Source: Grimontia hollisae CIP 101886 (GTDB lineage: Bacteria > Pseudomonadota > Gammaproteobacteria > Enterobacterales > Vibrionaceae). From it: DNA of 64,000 nucleotides. Shown here in pieces: positions 57,601 through 64,000 of this stretch. The notes under the pieces are model-generated. The model was not told the DNA's origin, made no database searches, and saw nothing but the letters and a program-made list of their open reading frames with translations. The stretch is from NCBI RefSeq assembly GCF_000176515.1, contig NZ_ADAQ01000010.1:1-64000 (forward strand), written 5' to 3'. The translations under genes and the position numbers were made by a program. Numbering within the stretch: the first letter of the stretch is position 1; each line of letters starts with the position of its first letter.

Positions 57601-57942
57601 CAGCTTAAAGATCAGGTAGGGGATAGTGCCGAGCTGTTAACCCATATTCTCACCAAATACCTTTCAACCCAACAGGCCGATCTTGATGCATTTGAATCTG
57701 CGATGAAAGTGTCAGACATGTCTGGTGTGAGAAAAATTGCTCACAAGATGAAAGGTGCAGCCGCTATGATTGGTGCCAGGGAACTGGCCGATATTTGTCT
57801 TTCTATTGAAAAGGAAGACGTTGAAGCGTCCGATACCATTCCTATTCAGCGGAAGTTAGAACAAATTCATGATAAAACGGCAGCCATCCGTCGTGAAATA
57901 GAAAACCTCGTTCGGAGTCATCTGCACTTTACTTCTTTGTGA
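54604..57942 (+). CDS. Large hybrid sensor histidine kinase with receiver and Hpt domains
   Basis: The 1112-residue inner-membrane protein has two helices (IILLICGTLILGVFGVFNY and IVQVFLLDLIIMFLIWKYA) bracketing a periplasmic sensor of about 130 residues, a PAS domain (about 180-300), a GAF-like region (about 320-450), a HisKA domain with H484 in MMSHEIRTPMNG, a HATPase domain (DSGIGIPEDKLHNIF, GTGLGLPVCRKFIEL), a receiver remnant near 720-830 (KVLVVTEDAQLYMVL without a clear phospho-site lysine), a full receiver with D890 in LILMDCQMPEMDG, and a C-terminal Hpt domain with H1047 in IAHKMKGAAA. It is an ArcB/TorS-type phosphorelay. Its output regulator is not encoded nearby. Confidence 0.93.
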   Translation: MLMMRTKLAIILLICGTLILGVFGVFNYHKTHERLYGQMDYKLSAIATRLAYRLPENMWNYDFDTVIKDLESESTSRFVYRIEVISKDDNFRHITAPKDGEFDNEFRLRSIPLIYNGLDDETKVGDLIIYEDPRSVESTLTSEIVSGIVQVFLLDLIIMFLIWKYARAIKEIESSKNYLNTIIHSYKDGLLVLGENHQVSTLNEAAKRMFELDDVPLEDITLSKIIAKVVPDSRAYFSQSLYGFNTKNINYELIRTHDRQIVQVRSNKIDVNEKTLQVAIIRDITEQHLDKMKVSKGAELFSAVKTLQDKFLVSDDFHNSFREVLKILLKIGESNHGIIVELDHGEPDRYRVLAQTRLIANGYVSEDFVRDVVGRVIDTKKGDRSLQLMGLSANSGKLIINALSMPLYLSNQLVGVVCLFDESTNYEDDLVSWLEPVLSSLSAMVNFVRQKKLNDMISEEMVRAKEDAERANEAKTNFLAMMSHEIRTPMNGIVGMSNLLKETDLNQQQSYFVDTLIHSSNALLNIINDVLDLTKIEAGKMRLIEQESELTDLVHDALVVFHAKAVEKSLRLHCLIDPHLPRWLILDPVRYTQIILNLVGNALKFTKHGSVMVHLSLVTEGGSDMLRLEVKDSGIGIPEDKLHNIFENFTQVDNSYSRSYQGTGLGLPVCRKFIELMDGDIRVVSKEAVGTTFTADVPLVVTPKRPHTLLEGLVVNPDVRDMKVLVVTEDAQLYMVLSTYLESMGMAVEQLYGKSVLSESIDGSSLLIIDDNMMSDVRPAISRAANTILISHNGIVEQMGMPCLINPINPYALAHALTYDSPIENNLQEENVEPVHFGGLKVLIAEDHLVNQDLMVLVLNSLGCESTLADNGLQALEQHKANPFDLILMDCQMPEMDGFEATRNIRDFDQNVPIIAVTANALSGDAERCLEAGMNAHLAKPFTKDQLVNLMMLYVSDAKRNPVSEEWTFQRETSVEAEDHTKGERLSPAIVACTSFDLDQLKDQVGDSAELLTHILTKYLSTQQADLDAFESAMKVSDMSGVRKIAHKMKGAAAMIGARELADICLSIEKEDVEASDTIPIQRKLEQIHDKTAAIRREIENLVRSHLHFTSL

Positions 57943-58406
57943 TACAAACCAGCGTTTGTTGGTTTTGTCCATGTTGATTATACCCCCAGAGCCTTACAGT
58001 TTTTCTGCCAAATAAAACATCAGCCTGCCTGGCGATGAGGCTCGTTGAAAAGTCTTCTTTGTACATGTATTTTTCATTTAAGAATCTTGCTATGTATCAC
58101 ACACCAAAAAAGCATTAAAAAGTAGCGTATATTTCTACTCTGAATTTTCACTATAAAAAACAATGAAATAGACTTATTTTTCGTCTGTGGATAACGAACT
58201 TTTTATCCACAAAAACAGTTGATAAGTCGGTAGACTTCTCATGGGGGTACTGATCTGGAGCGGCTTACGAGAATGTCAATACCTGGACTGTCTAAAGGGA
58301 GAGAAGTGAAATGTCCGGTTGCAGAAAAAGACAAAACCTGCCTCCGCCAATCACGAAGATTTTGTGATTGAAGTTGAGCAAGTTTTGTTTATATACAAGA
58401 GATTGA
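57943..58406. other. Gene-free AT-rich region with hairpins
   Basis: This 464-bp gap separates the kinase from a convergent thioesterase gene. It holds a weak hairpin after the kinase stop (AAACCA...TTGGTTT), an AT-rich stretch at 58060-58180, a pair of DnaA boxes, and an AATCAC-N9-GTGATT hairpin at 58351-58371 that may end the minus-strand gene. A minus-strand frame at 58292-58552 has no protein character. Confidence 0.5.
58186..58211. promoter_or_regulatory. Inverted pair of consensus DnaA boxes
   Basis: TGTGGATAA (58186-58194) and TTATCCACA (58203-58211) are exact matches to the strongest DnaA box, in opposite orientation with 8 bp between. They could also be an accidental hairpin (GTGGATAA/TTATCCAC). 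The role is unknown. Confidence 0.5.
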
Positions 58407-58886
58407 CTATTTGCTGATGGCTTTAACTGAAAGTGTGAGATCAAACAAAGCCATCGGTTCGTCACCATGAAGGCTTGGGCAGGTAGCCGTAATACGGACT
58501 GGCTGGTTAACCCGTTCGCCAGTGGAAAGGGTTTGGTCGAGCATTTGGTCAATCAGCTTTCCATCATTGCAGGTAAACAGTACATCGGCCTCTGGTCGTT
58601 TCAGGAACTCGGCAGTGACAGCCTTAAACGCGAGTGAGATCTTCTTGCCCCTGGTTTCCGCTTTACTCATGGCCATAAAGCCGCCTGCCACATCAGCGCC
58701 TACAGCGAGAGTGCCGAAATACATGCTGTTGAGGTGGTTTTTGGTTTTACGCTTCAACGGAATTCGGATTTGTACTTGCTCTTCATCCAAGACCAAAATT
58801 CTGGGGCGGCAATACCAGATGAGGGGAACCTTGAAAAAGCCAAACAGTTTGAGCATGCGGTTGGCGTGGGCGAGCGTCTGTTTCAT
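58407..58886 (-). CDS. DUF4442 hotdog-fold protein
   Basis: The 159-residue protein has the hotdog-fold pattern of DUF4442/YiiD_C-type proteins: HANRMLKLFGFFKVPLIWYCRPRILVLDEEQVQIRIPLKRKTKNHLNSMYFGTLAVGADVAGGFMAM. Relatives are thioesterase-like; the substrate and activity are unknown. The ATG at 58886 has AGGA 7 nt upstream. It is followed upstream by the NUDIX gene on the same strand, 82 bp away. Confidence 0.85.
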   Translation of the reverse strand: MKQTLAHANRMLKLFGFFKVPLIWYCRPRILVLDEEQVQIRIPLKRKTKNHLNSMYFGTLAVGADVAGGFMAMSKAETRGKKISLAFKAVTAEFLKRPEADVLFTCNDGKLIDQMLDQTLSTGERVNQPVRITATCPSLHGDEPMALFDLTLSVKAISK

Positions 58887-58968
58887 GCTTCATCCTTGAA
58901 AAGAAAGATGTTCTCACCCTATGGTTCAACTGGTCGGATGTCAATGTTAATGCTTTGTGAAAATTCAC

Positions 58969-59490
58969 CTATGTGATCAGTCCGAGCAATTGGGCCCGGC
59001 AAAACGCCACAATGGTTTTGCTGTCCTGAATCACATCATTGGCAATCATGCGTTGCACCTCATTGACGCTGAAATGTACCACTTCAATGATTTCATCCGC
59101 GTCCATTTCAGCACTGCATGGGTGAAGCTGTCTGGCGACAAAAAGGTGCTGGGTTTCATTGCAGAATCCGGGCGCAGGCAGGGATTCGCCGATAGCATGC
59201 CATTCCTCAGCCCTGAGCTGCGCTTCTTCCGCAAGTTCACGCTCTGCACAGACACGGGGAGATTCATGGGCCTCAAGTGTCCCAGCTGGAAATTCATAAA
59301 TCCACTGGCGGATAGACGGGCGATACTGGCGAATCATGACCAGTTTACCGTCGTCAGCAACGGGCAGGATCAGCACGGCACCGGGGTGTTCAAGGGTGAT
59401 GTGTTTCGTGACAAGGCCATTTGGCAGGATGTGCTCACCCTCTTCCAAAGAGAACCTTTTCCAGGCAAAAAGTTGTTTCGGTTTATTCAT
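58969..59490 (-). CDS. NUDIX hydrolase (ADP-ribose pyrophosphatase-like)
   Basis: The 173-residue protein contains the Nudix box GTLEAHESPRVCAERELAEEAQ near residue 70 (G-x5-E-x7-R-E-x2-E-E). The preceding KLVMIRQYRPSIRQWIYEFPAG is typical of ADP-ribose or sugar-nucleotide pyrophosphatases of the NudF/NudE type. It probably cleans up ADP-ribose or related molecules in the cytosol. No mutation of the metal-binding glutamates is visible. Confidence 0.9.
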   Translation of the reverse strand: MNKPKQLFAWKRFSLEEGEHILPNGLVTKHITLEHPGAVLILPVADDGKLVMIRQYRPSIRQWIYEFPAGTLEAHESPRVCAERELAEEAQLRAEEWHAIGESLPAPGFCNETQHLFVARQLHPCSAEMDADEIIEVVHFSVNEVQRMIANDVIQDSKTIVAFCRAQLLGLIT

Positions 59491-59741
59491 CGTGTGGGGT
59501 CCCAGTTAGATAAGCAAAGTACACTACGCCGATTACCGGGTAATAGAGATAATGGGTTGTTTTATGTACTTGAAAATGTGATCCATACCAATAAAAACTG
59601 CGTCTAATTCCAGAAGTATGGTAGAATCCGCGCCAATTTTGTGGGAGTTGGGAAAGCCATGTGGGCGCAATAACTCCCTGTACCAACGCAAGTTACCGCT
59701 ATTTGGTGACTTGGTATAGATGATAATTCTGGAGTATTACC

Positions 59742-61067
59742 TTGCAATTTGAAGACCTGGGTTTAGACAAACGCCTTTTAAAAACGATGGAGCTTTGGGG
59801 ATTTGATACCCCGACGGATGTGCAGGCATCTGCGATTCCTGTCGTTTGTGCAGGGAAAGATCTGCTTGCGTCGTCTAAAACCGGATCAGGTAAAACACTG
59901 GCTTTCCTCTTGCCGGCATTACAGCGTGTGATGCGCAGTAAAGCATTCAGCCGTTCTGGTCCCAGAGTTGTGGTTCTGGCTCCCACCCGTGAACTGGTAA
60001 AACAGGTGTATGGCGAGCTACGTAAACTGCTTGCTGGCACACAGTTCAAAGGGATGCTGATTCTGGGTGGAGAGAACTTCAACGATCAAGCAAAAGAGTT
60101 TCGTAAAAACCCTGCCTTTATCGTGGCGACGCCAGGCCGTTTGGCGGACCATCTGGAGCATCGTCACCTGTCATTGGAAGGCTTGGAGCTGCTGATTCTG
60201 GATGAAGCTGACCGTATGCTGGATCTGGGCTTTGCGCCACAATTAAAAGCAATTAACAGCGCTGCAAACCACCGTCGCCGCCAGACGTTGATGTTTTCAG
60301 CAACACTCGATCACCAGCAGGTGAATGAGATTGCAGCGGATATGCTTAAAGATCCCAAACGTGTTGCCATTGGCTTTGTGAATGAAGAGCACAAAGACAT
60401 CGAACAGCGTTTTTTCCTGTGCGATCACCTTGACCACAAACAGGCTTTGCTCGATCGGGTGATGGAGCAAGAGTCTTACCAGCAAGTGATGATCTTTACG
60501 GCGACACGTGCAGACACAGATCGCTTGGCGACATGGTTTGTCGAACGTGGCATCAAAGCGGTTGCCCTGAGTGGTGACCTGAGCCAAAGCGCCCGTAACC
60601 GTATCATGAATGAGTTCGAGCGTGGCCTGCACAAAGTGTTGGTGACCACGGATGTTGCGTCCCGTGGATTGGATATTTCGAATGTTTCCCATGTGGTGAA
60701 TTTCGATATGCCAAAACATGCTGAAGAATACGTGCACCGTATTGGTCGCACCGGCCGTGCGGGCAATAAAGGTATTGCAATCTCATTCGTGGGGCCGAAA
60801 GACTGGAACAGCTTTAAAAATATTGAAGGCTTTCTGGACAAACGCATGAGTTTCCAAACCCTTGAAGGCCTGGAAGGGAAGTTCAAAGGACTGGCACCGA
60901 AGAAAAAGAAAACCTTCAGCAAAAAGCCGCAACACAAGAAGAAGGGGGACAAACCTACCCAGAAAAAAGCGGCAGTACCGAAAAAGCGCAACAAAAGCTT
61001 CTACCAAGGCGTGGCTGTGGGTGAGCAGGTGTTTGCGATTAAAAAGAAAAAGCCGACAGAAGAATAA
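59742..61067 (+). CDS. DEAD-box RNA helicase
   Basis: The 441-residue helicase has all core motifs: F and Q motif (FEDLGLDKRLLKTMELWGFDTPTDVQASAIP), Walker A SSKTGSGKT near residue 45, PTREL, TPGR, DEAD (LLILDEADRMLDLGF), SAT (MFSATLD), and in the second domain TDVASRGLDI and HRIGRTGRAG. A strongly basic tail from about 385 (KKKKTFSKKPQHKKKGDKPTQKKAAVPKKRNK) should bind RNA. It resembles SrmB/RhlE-type proteins of ribosome assembly, but I cannot assign a symbol. The start is a TTG with GGAG 8 nt upstream. Confidence 0.93.
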   Translation: MQFEDLGLDKRLLKTMELWGFDTPTDVQASAIPVVCAGKDLLASSKTGSGKTLAFLLPALQRVMRSKAFSRSGPRVVVLAPTRELVKQVYGELRKLLAGTQFKGMLILGGENFNDQAKEFRKNPAFIVATPGRLADHLEHRHLSLEGLELLILDEADRMLDLGFAPQLKAINSAANHRRRQTLMFSATLDHQQVNEIAADMLKDPKRVAIGFVNEEHKDIEQRFFLCDHLDHKQALLDRVMEQESYQQVMIFTATRADTDRLATWFVERGIKAVALSGDLSQSARNRIMNEFERGLHKVLVTTDVASRGLDISNVSHVVNFDMPKHAEEYVHRIGRTGRAGNKGIAISFVGPKDWNSFKNIEGFLDKRMSFQTLEGLEGKFKGLAPKKKKTFSKKPQHKKKGDKPTQKKAAVPKKRNKSFYQGVAVGEQVFAIKKKKPTEE

Positions 61068-61085
61068 TCGGGCTGGACTGAAAAT

Positions 61086-61109
61086 AGCGCCTTTCACTGG
61101 CGCTTTTTT
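61086..61109 (+). terminator. Rho-independent terminator after the DEAD-box gene
   Basis: AGCGCC and GGCGCT pair around TTTCACT, followed by six T residues, 18 bp past the stop codon. Confidence 0.9.
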
Positions 61110-61173
61110 ATCGTTTGTATAGAGCAAAAACAGAAAAGTAAAAAACCAAAGATAAAAGCTAAAGGAAAATGAA

Positions 61174-61986
61174 ATGCATACAGCTCAGATAAACGGCAAA
61201 AACATGTCGTACTTGGATGTTGGCGAAGGCCCGGTTGTGTTGTTTGGTCACAGCTACCTTTGGGATTGCGATATGTGGCGACCGCAAATCGAGGTACTCA
61301 GCAAAAAGTACCGTTGCATTGTGCCTGAACTGTGGGCGCATGGTCAGTCAGAGGATGCACCGGAAACCACCACATCGCTGATTGATTATGCTGACGATAT
61401 TCTCTTGCTGATGGATAGCTTAGACATTGAACAGTTTGCGCTGGTTGGTTTGTCTGTTGGTGGCATGTGGGGCACTGAACTGGCATTGAAAGCGCCGGGC
61501 CGGGTGAATGCACTGGTGCTGATGGATACCTTTATCGGCTATGAACCGGAGGTAGCCAAAGAAAAGTACTTTGCGATGTTTGATACTATCGAGCAAATGG
61601 GTATGATCCCGCCCTCCATGGTGGATACAATTACGCCCCTGTTTTTCGCCAACGATGCTGAAACGGCCAACCCCGGATTGGTTTCTGCCTTCAAGGATAA
61701 GTTAACGAGCTTGAATGGTGAGTCAGCAAAAAATATTGTCAAGGTTGGGCGAATGGTCTTCGATCGCCGTGACACGTTTGACGATATTGAAAAATTGACG
61801 ATTCCAACGCTCATTCTGGTAGGGGCCGAAGATAAACCACGCCCTCCGCTGGAATCTATGTTGATGCATGATGCGATTGATGGCAGCGAATACAAGGTCA
61901 TCCCTAACGCGGGACATATCAGCAACCTTGAACAGGCAGATGTTGTTACCCAGGCGCTCACCGATTTTCTTTCTCGCTACCTGTAA
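61174..61986 (+). CDS. Alpha/beta hydrolase
   Basis: The 270-residue protein has the alpha/beta hydrolase fold: oxyanion region LFGHSYLWDCDMWRPQIEVLS, the nucleophile serine in LVGLSVGGMWGTELALKAPG near residue 95, the acid in LILVGAEDKPRPP near 213, and the histidine in VIPNAGHISNLEQ near 250. It may be an esterase, a lactonase or a related enzyme; the substrate cannot be told. There is no signal peptide. AAGGA precedes the ATG. Confidence 0.9.
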   Translation: MHTAQINGKNMSYLDVGEGPVVLFGHSYLWDCDMWRPQIEVLSKKYRCIVPELWAHGQSEDAPETTTSLIDYADDILLLMDSLDIEQFALVGLSVGGMWGTELALKAPGRVNALVLMDTFIGYEPEVAKEKYFAMFDTIEQMGMIPPSMVDTITPLFFANDAETANPGLVSAFKDKLTSLNGESAKNIVKVGRMVFDRRDTFDDIEKLTIPTLILVGAEDKPRPPLESMLMHDAIDGSEYKVIPNAGHISNLEQADVVTQALTDFLSRYL

Positions 61987-61991
61987 ATCCC

Positions 61992-62014
61992 CGAAAGCCG
62001 TTAAGGCGGCTTTC
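61992..62014 (+). terminator. Terminator-like hairpin after the hydrolase gene
   Basis: GAAAGCCG and CGGCTTTC pair around TTAAGG-type loop sequence, followed by TCTTTGTC, 5 bp past the stop codon. Confidence 0.7.
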
Positions 62015-62060
62015 TCTTTGTCGTCAAACAGCGCTCAGCCTTGTATATCAGTTTGAGCAT

Positions 62061-62080
62061 TTTCAGGTTGGTTGGGTATA
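62061..62080. repeat. Half copy of the vibrio-type intergenic repeat
   Basis: TCAGGTTGGTTGGGTATAT matches the right arm of the repeat at 10939-10984 with one change. No pairing left arm is present. Confidence 0.55.
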
Positions 62081-62181
62081 TTTGTGTGGCAGAGGTTACA
62101 AAATGCACCATCCAATGTGATTTTTTATCTATTTCCCTTTTCTAGTATGTGAGTTGAACACAACAGAAAGGGAAGACGACA

Positions 62182-62631
62182 ATGAAAAAACTCGCCGTGG
62201 CTACGATTGCATCACTTTTATCCGTTTCAGTGGCAAAAGCGGAAGAAGGGCTGATTCAGATACAGAGCGCCAATTCAGTGGCAGAGACAGCAAGCAAGGT
62301 TGAAATGTTCTTGAAGGAAAAAGGCTTAACCCAGTTTGCACGCATTGATCATGCTGCCAATGCGGAAAAGGCAGGATTAACGCTCAGACCGACGGAAGTC
62401 ATTATTTTTGGTAACCCGAAAGTAGGGACGCCCTTGATGCAATGTGCCCAAAGTATTGCTATCGATTTACCGCAGAAAATGCTGATAAGTCAGGATGCTG
62501 ATAACAACGTTTGGTTGGCCTACAACGATCCAGTGTACCTCAGGGATCGCCACAACATGGAAGGGTGCGAGAATGTGCTCAATAAGGTGTCAAAGGTGTT
62601 GGCAGCCATGGGGAAAACAGCGACCAACTGA
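62182..62631 (+). CDS. DUF302 periplasmic protein
   Basis: The 149-residue protein has a signal peptide (MKKLAVATIASLLSVSVAKAE) and a DUF302 domain: SVAETASKVEMFLKEKGLTQFARIDHAANAEKAGLTLRPTEVIIFGNPKVGTPLMQCAQSIAIDLPQKMLI. The family is an alpha/beta fold of unknown function, frequent in the periplasm. GGGAAG precedes the ATG. Confidence 0.88.
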   Translation: MKKLAVATIASLLSVSVAKAEEGLIQIQSANSVAETASKVEMFLKEKGLTQFARIDHAANAEKAGLTLRPTEVIIFGNPKVGTPLMQCAQSIAIDLPQKMLISQDADNNVWLAYNDPVYLRDRHNMEGCENVLNKVSKVLAAMGKTATN

Positions 62632-62892
62632 TTTTCCGAGCATTCATATTGCCCAGTCTGATACTGGGCGTATGCCCGCATGTATTGGAACCAACATCGT
62701 TAAGAAGTCGTGTCGCCTATACTGTCGATAAAAAACCCAATAGGCGGAATATTTTTTTGCTTCCTGTCACAAAATCCCCTTTATCAGATGAAAGGGTTTG
62801 CACTACTATACGCAAATGGCCTGAAGATGCTCGACTTCAGGTGATTTGATGGATATATGCAGGCTCAACCATTTCAATATAGGCGGATTATT

Positions 62893-63318
62893 ATGAAAAA
62901 GGCTATTGCTTCAATGGCTATTATGTTCGCGCTGACAGGCTGTGAAGAAGCAAACGAAGCGATCGACAAGGCGCAAGAAGTGGCGACCAGCGCTGCAGAA
63001 AGTATTCAGGAAAAAATGGACTCCGTTGATCTTGGTGAACTGAATTTGGATTCGCTGGAAAGTGCGACAGCATATGCTAAAGCGCTCACTGAGTCGATGG
63101 AAGAAGCACTCCGTGCTGATCTTACCGATGCTGATGTGGTTGCAAAGGTTCAGGAAAAAGTGGCGAACTCTTACGCCTGCCTTATCGATGCCACCTCAGA
63201 AAATACGGCTGAACAACTGCTCAATAAATTTATGTCAGCTATCAATGATGAGGACGCGCAGTCCCTGATTGAAAAAGGTGTGGAAAAAGCCAAAGCGGCG
63301 AAAGCGTGCGTGATGTAA
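62893..63318 (+). CDS. Hypothetical helical lipoprotein
   Basis: The 141-residue protein has a short lipoprotein signal (MKKAIASMAIMFALTGCEE; cysteine at 17). The mature part is acidic and almost fully helical with regular heptads (EAIDKAQEVATSAAESIQEKMDSVDL, LLNKFMSAINDEDAQSLIEKGVEKAKAAKACVM). Two or three cysteines remain in the C-terminal half. No family recognised. The frame from 62857 is open but the internal ATG gives the signal peptide. Confidence 0.75.
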   Translation: MKKAIASMAIMFALTGCEEANEAIDKAQEVATSAAESIQEKMDSVDLGELNLDSLESATAYAKALTESMEEALRADLTDADVVAKVQEKVANSYACLIDATSENTAEQLLNKFMSAINDEDAQSLIEKGVEKAKAAKACVM

Positions 63319-63340
63319 CCGACGTGAATGCCTCCTTTTA

Positions 63341-63367
63341 AAGGTTGACGTATTGTCAGCCTTTTTT
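63341..63367 (+). terminator. Rho-independent terminator after the lipoprotein gene
   Basis: AAGGTTGAC and GTCAGCCTT pair (one G-T pair) around GTATT, followed by a T-rich run to 63367. Confidence 0.85.
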
Positions 63368-63567
63368 AATCAGTGATGCATTTTTGTCTCCATTCACACT
63401 TTTCATTTCGGCAGCAAACTTTTTGCCTAAAAAGTTAACATTTAGTGAGATTTGCTTTTCGGATTTCGCTATACTCCCGCCTGAACAAAAAATCAGCAAT
63501 TTGCAAAAGTAAGACGTGGCGTCATGACAGCGCGACGACAAGCTAGCAAAAATTATAGGAGAGGAAC

Positions 63568-63645
63568 ATGGAGACTGTTTTAGTTGTCGCATTTATCGTT
63601 GGAGCGTTCTTTATCGTGAAAAAAGAGCGTGCTTGTCGTTCATAG
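63568..63645 (+). CDS. 25-residue membrane peptide
   Basis: A 26-codon frame (with stop) begins METVLVVAFIVGAFFIV and ends with a basic tail (KKERACRS). The hydrophobic part is just long enough for one membrane helix with the tail in the cytosol. AGGAGAGGAA lies directly upstream of the ATG, a strong ribosome binding site, and a good terminator follows at 63717. No longer gene shares the region. The family is not recognised. Confidence 0.6.
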   Translation: METVLVVAFIVGAFFIVKKERACRS

Positions 63646-63716
63646 CTCATTGATGTTGACTGTTTGATATCATTTTATACTCCTTTTTACAGTCGAATAA
63701 CATGGTGCTGAACACA

Positions 63717-63745
63717 AAAGCAGAGCCTGGCGCTTTGCTTTTTTT
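63717..63745 (+). terminator. Rho-independent terminator after the small peptide gene
   Basis: AAAGCAGAGC and GCTTTGCTTT pair (one G-T pair) around CTGGC, followed by TTTTT. Confidence 0.85.
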
Positions 63746-63764
63746 GTTTGGTTTTACCAACGCA

Positions 63765-64000
63765 TTACAGCTCACCAACCACAGTGCCTTCGCTGGCTAA
63801 CGCATACAGGTGATGCCTGATGCTGTTTTTTGCTTCGGCCGAAAGACCGAAGACATCGTAAATCCCAATCACCTTCCCAGTTGTTTCTTCCGATGTGACC
63901 AGCATTCCTGTTGCAACAGGTGCACCTTGCTGCATGCCGACAAACAGCTGAACCTGCATTCCTTCCGGGAGGGGAAGATCTGTCAGTGATAGTTGGGAAA
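63765..64000 (-). CDS. GNAT-like acetyltransferase, C-terminal part, cut by the window edge
   Basis: The minus-strand frame is open from the right edge (SQLSLTDLPLPEGMQVQLFVG at the edge) to a stop at 63765. The stretch QLFVGMQQGAPVATGMLVTSEETTGKVIGIYDVFGLSAEAKN matches the central strands of GNAT proteins that go from substrate strand to the acetyl-CoA loop. The last 25 residues are short for a complete GNAT ending, so the C terminus may be truncated or of a diverged kind. The start lies outside the window. Confidence 0.6.
   Translation of the reverse strand, partial: SQLSLTDLPLPEGMQVQLFVGMQQGAPVATGMLVTSEETTGKVIGIYDVFGLSAEAKNSIRHHLYALASEGTVVGEL

Noticed and set aside
58292-58552. 86-codon minus-strand frame
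   Set aside because: Overlaps the DUF4442 gene in another frame and extends into gene-free DNA without signals.
63356-63592. 78-codon minus-strand frame antisense to the small peptide region
   Set aside because: It starts inside the ribosome binding site and coding start of the plus-strand peptide and ends in the terminator of the lipoprotein gene.

Overview
The window looks like a chromosomal segment of a marine gamma-proteobacterium of the family Vibrionaceae (Grimontia/Enterovibrio/Photobacterium-like). The grounds are a VCR-type integron attC site, the tnaC-tnaA-tnaB operon, a proX-proW-proV osmolyte importer, DUF3332 and DUF4156 lipoproteins, and a short intergenic repeat (core TATACCCAAACAACCTGA) that I recall as common in vibrios. 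The genus cannot be fixed from the sequence alone. No rRNA, tRNA, CRISPR array or prophage was seen.

Layout. 1-2.4 kb is a remnant of a mobile integron: an IS110/IS1111-family element sits in the 5' end of a VCR-like attC site, followed by a GNAT acetyltransferase cassette whose own attC is lost; a diverged 59-bp repeat flanks the island. 2.5-9.7 kb holds msrB, a rimB-rimK-deacylase operon, acetyltransferases and an EamA exporter divergent from a MarR regulator that shares two identical operators with it. Two deletion scars lie here: an acetyltransferase remnant at the EamA 3' end, and a chimera of a solute-binding-protein N terminus and an AraC C terminus. 9.9-22.4 kb holds an MscS channel, a LytS/LytTR two-component pair, two GGDEF proteins with degenerate active sites, the ABC-F ATPase YbiT, an SMR exporter and lipoproteins.

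22.5-36 kb is transport and catabolism: proXWV (betaine-type osmolyte import), tnaCAB (tryptophan breakdown, with a leader peptide carrying the Trp/Asp/Pro pattern) and the ribose operon rbsDACBKR behind two RbsR-like operators. 36-42 kb holds an iron alcohol dehydrogenase, small proteins, the zinc-free ribosomal protein pair rpmE2-rpmJ2 behind a Zur-like box, and katG.

42.5-48.4 kb is an ectoine catabolic cluster in the order doeA-doeB-doeX-doeC-doeD. With proXWV it suggests the cell both imports compatible solutes and uses ectoine as carbon and nitrogen. Upstream of it is a nested pair of insertion sequences: an IS1182-family element that duplicated a 21-bp terminator stem-loop, with an IS4-family element inside its left end.

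52-64 kb has a PhzF enzyme, an EAL-HDOD protein coupled to a large hybrid histidine kinase, an intergenic pair of consensus DnaA boxes, a thioesterase-like protein, a NUDIX hydrolase, a DEAD-box helicase, an alpha/beta hydrolase, small envelope proteins, a 25-residue membrane peptide with a strong ribosome binding site, and a cut-off acetyltransferase at the right edge.
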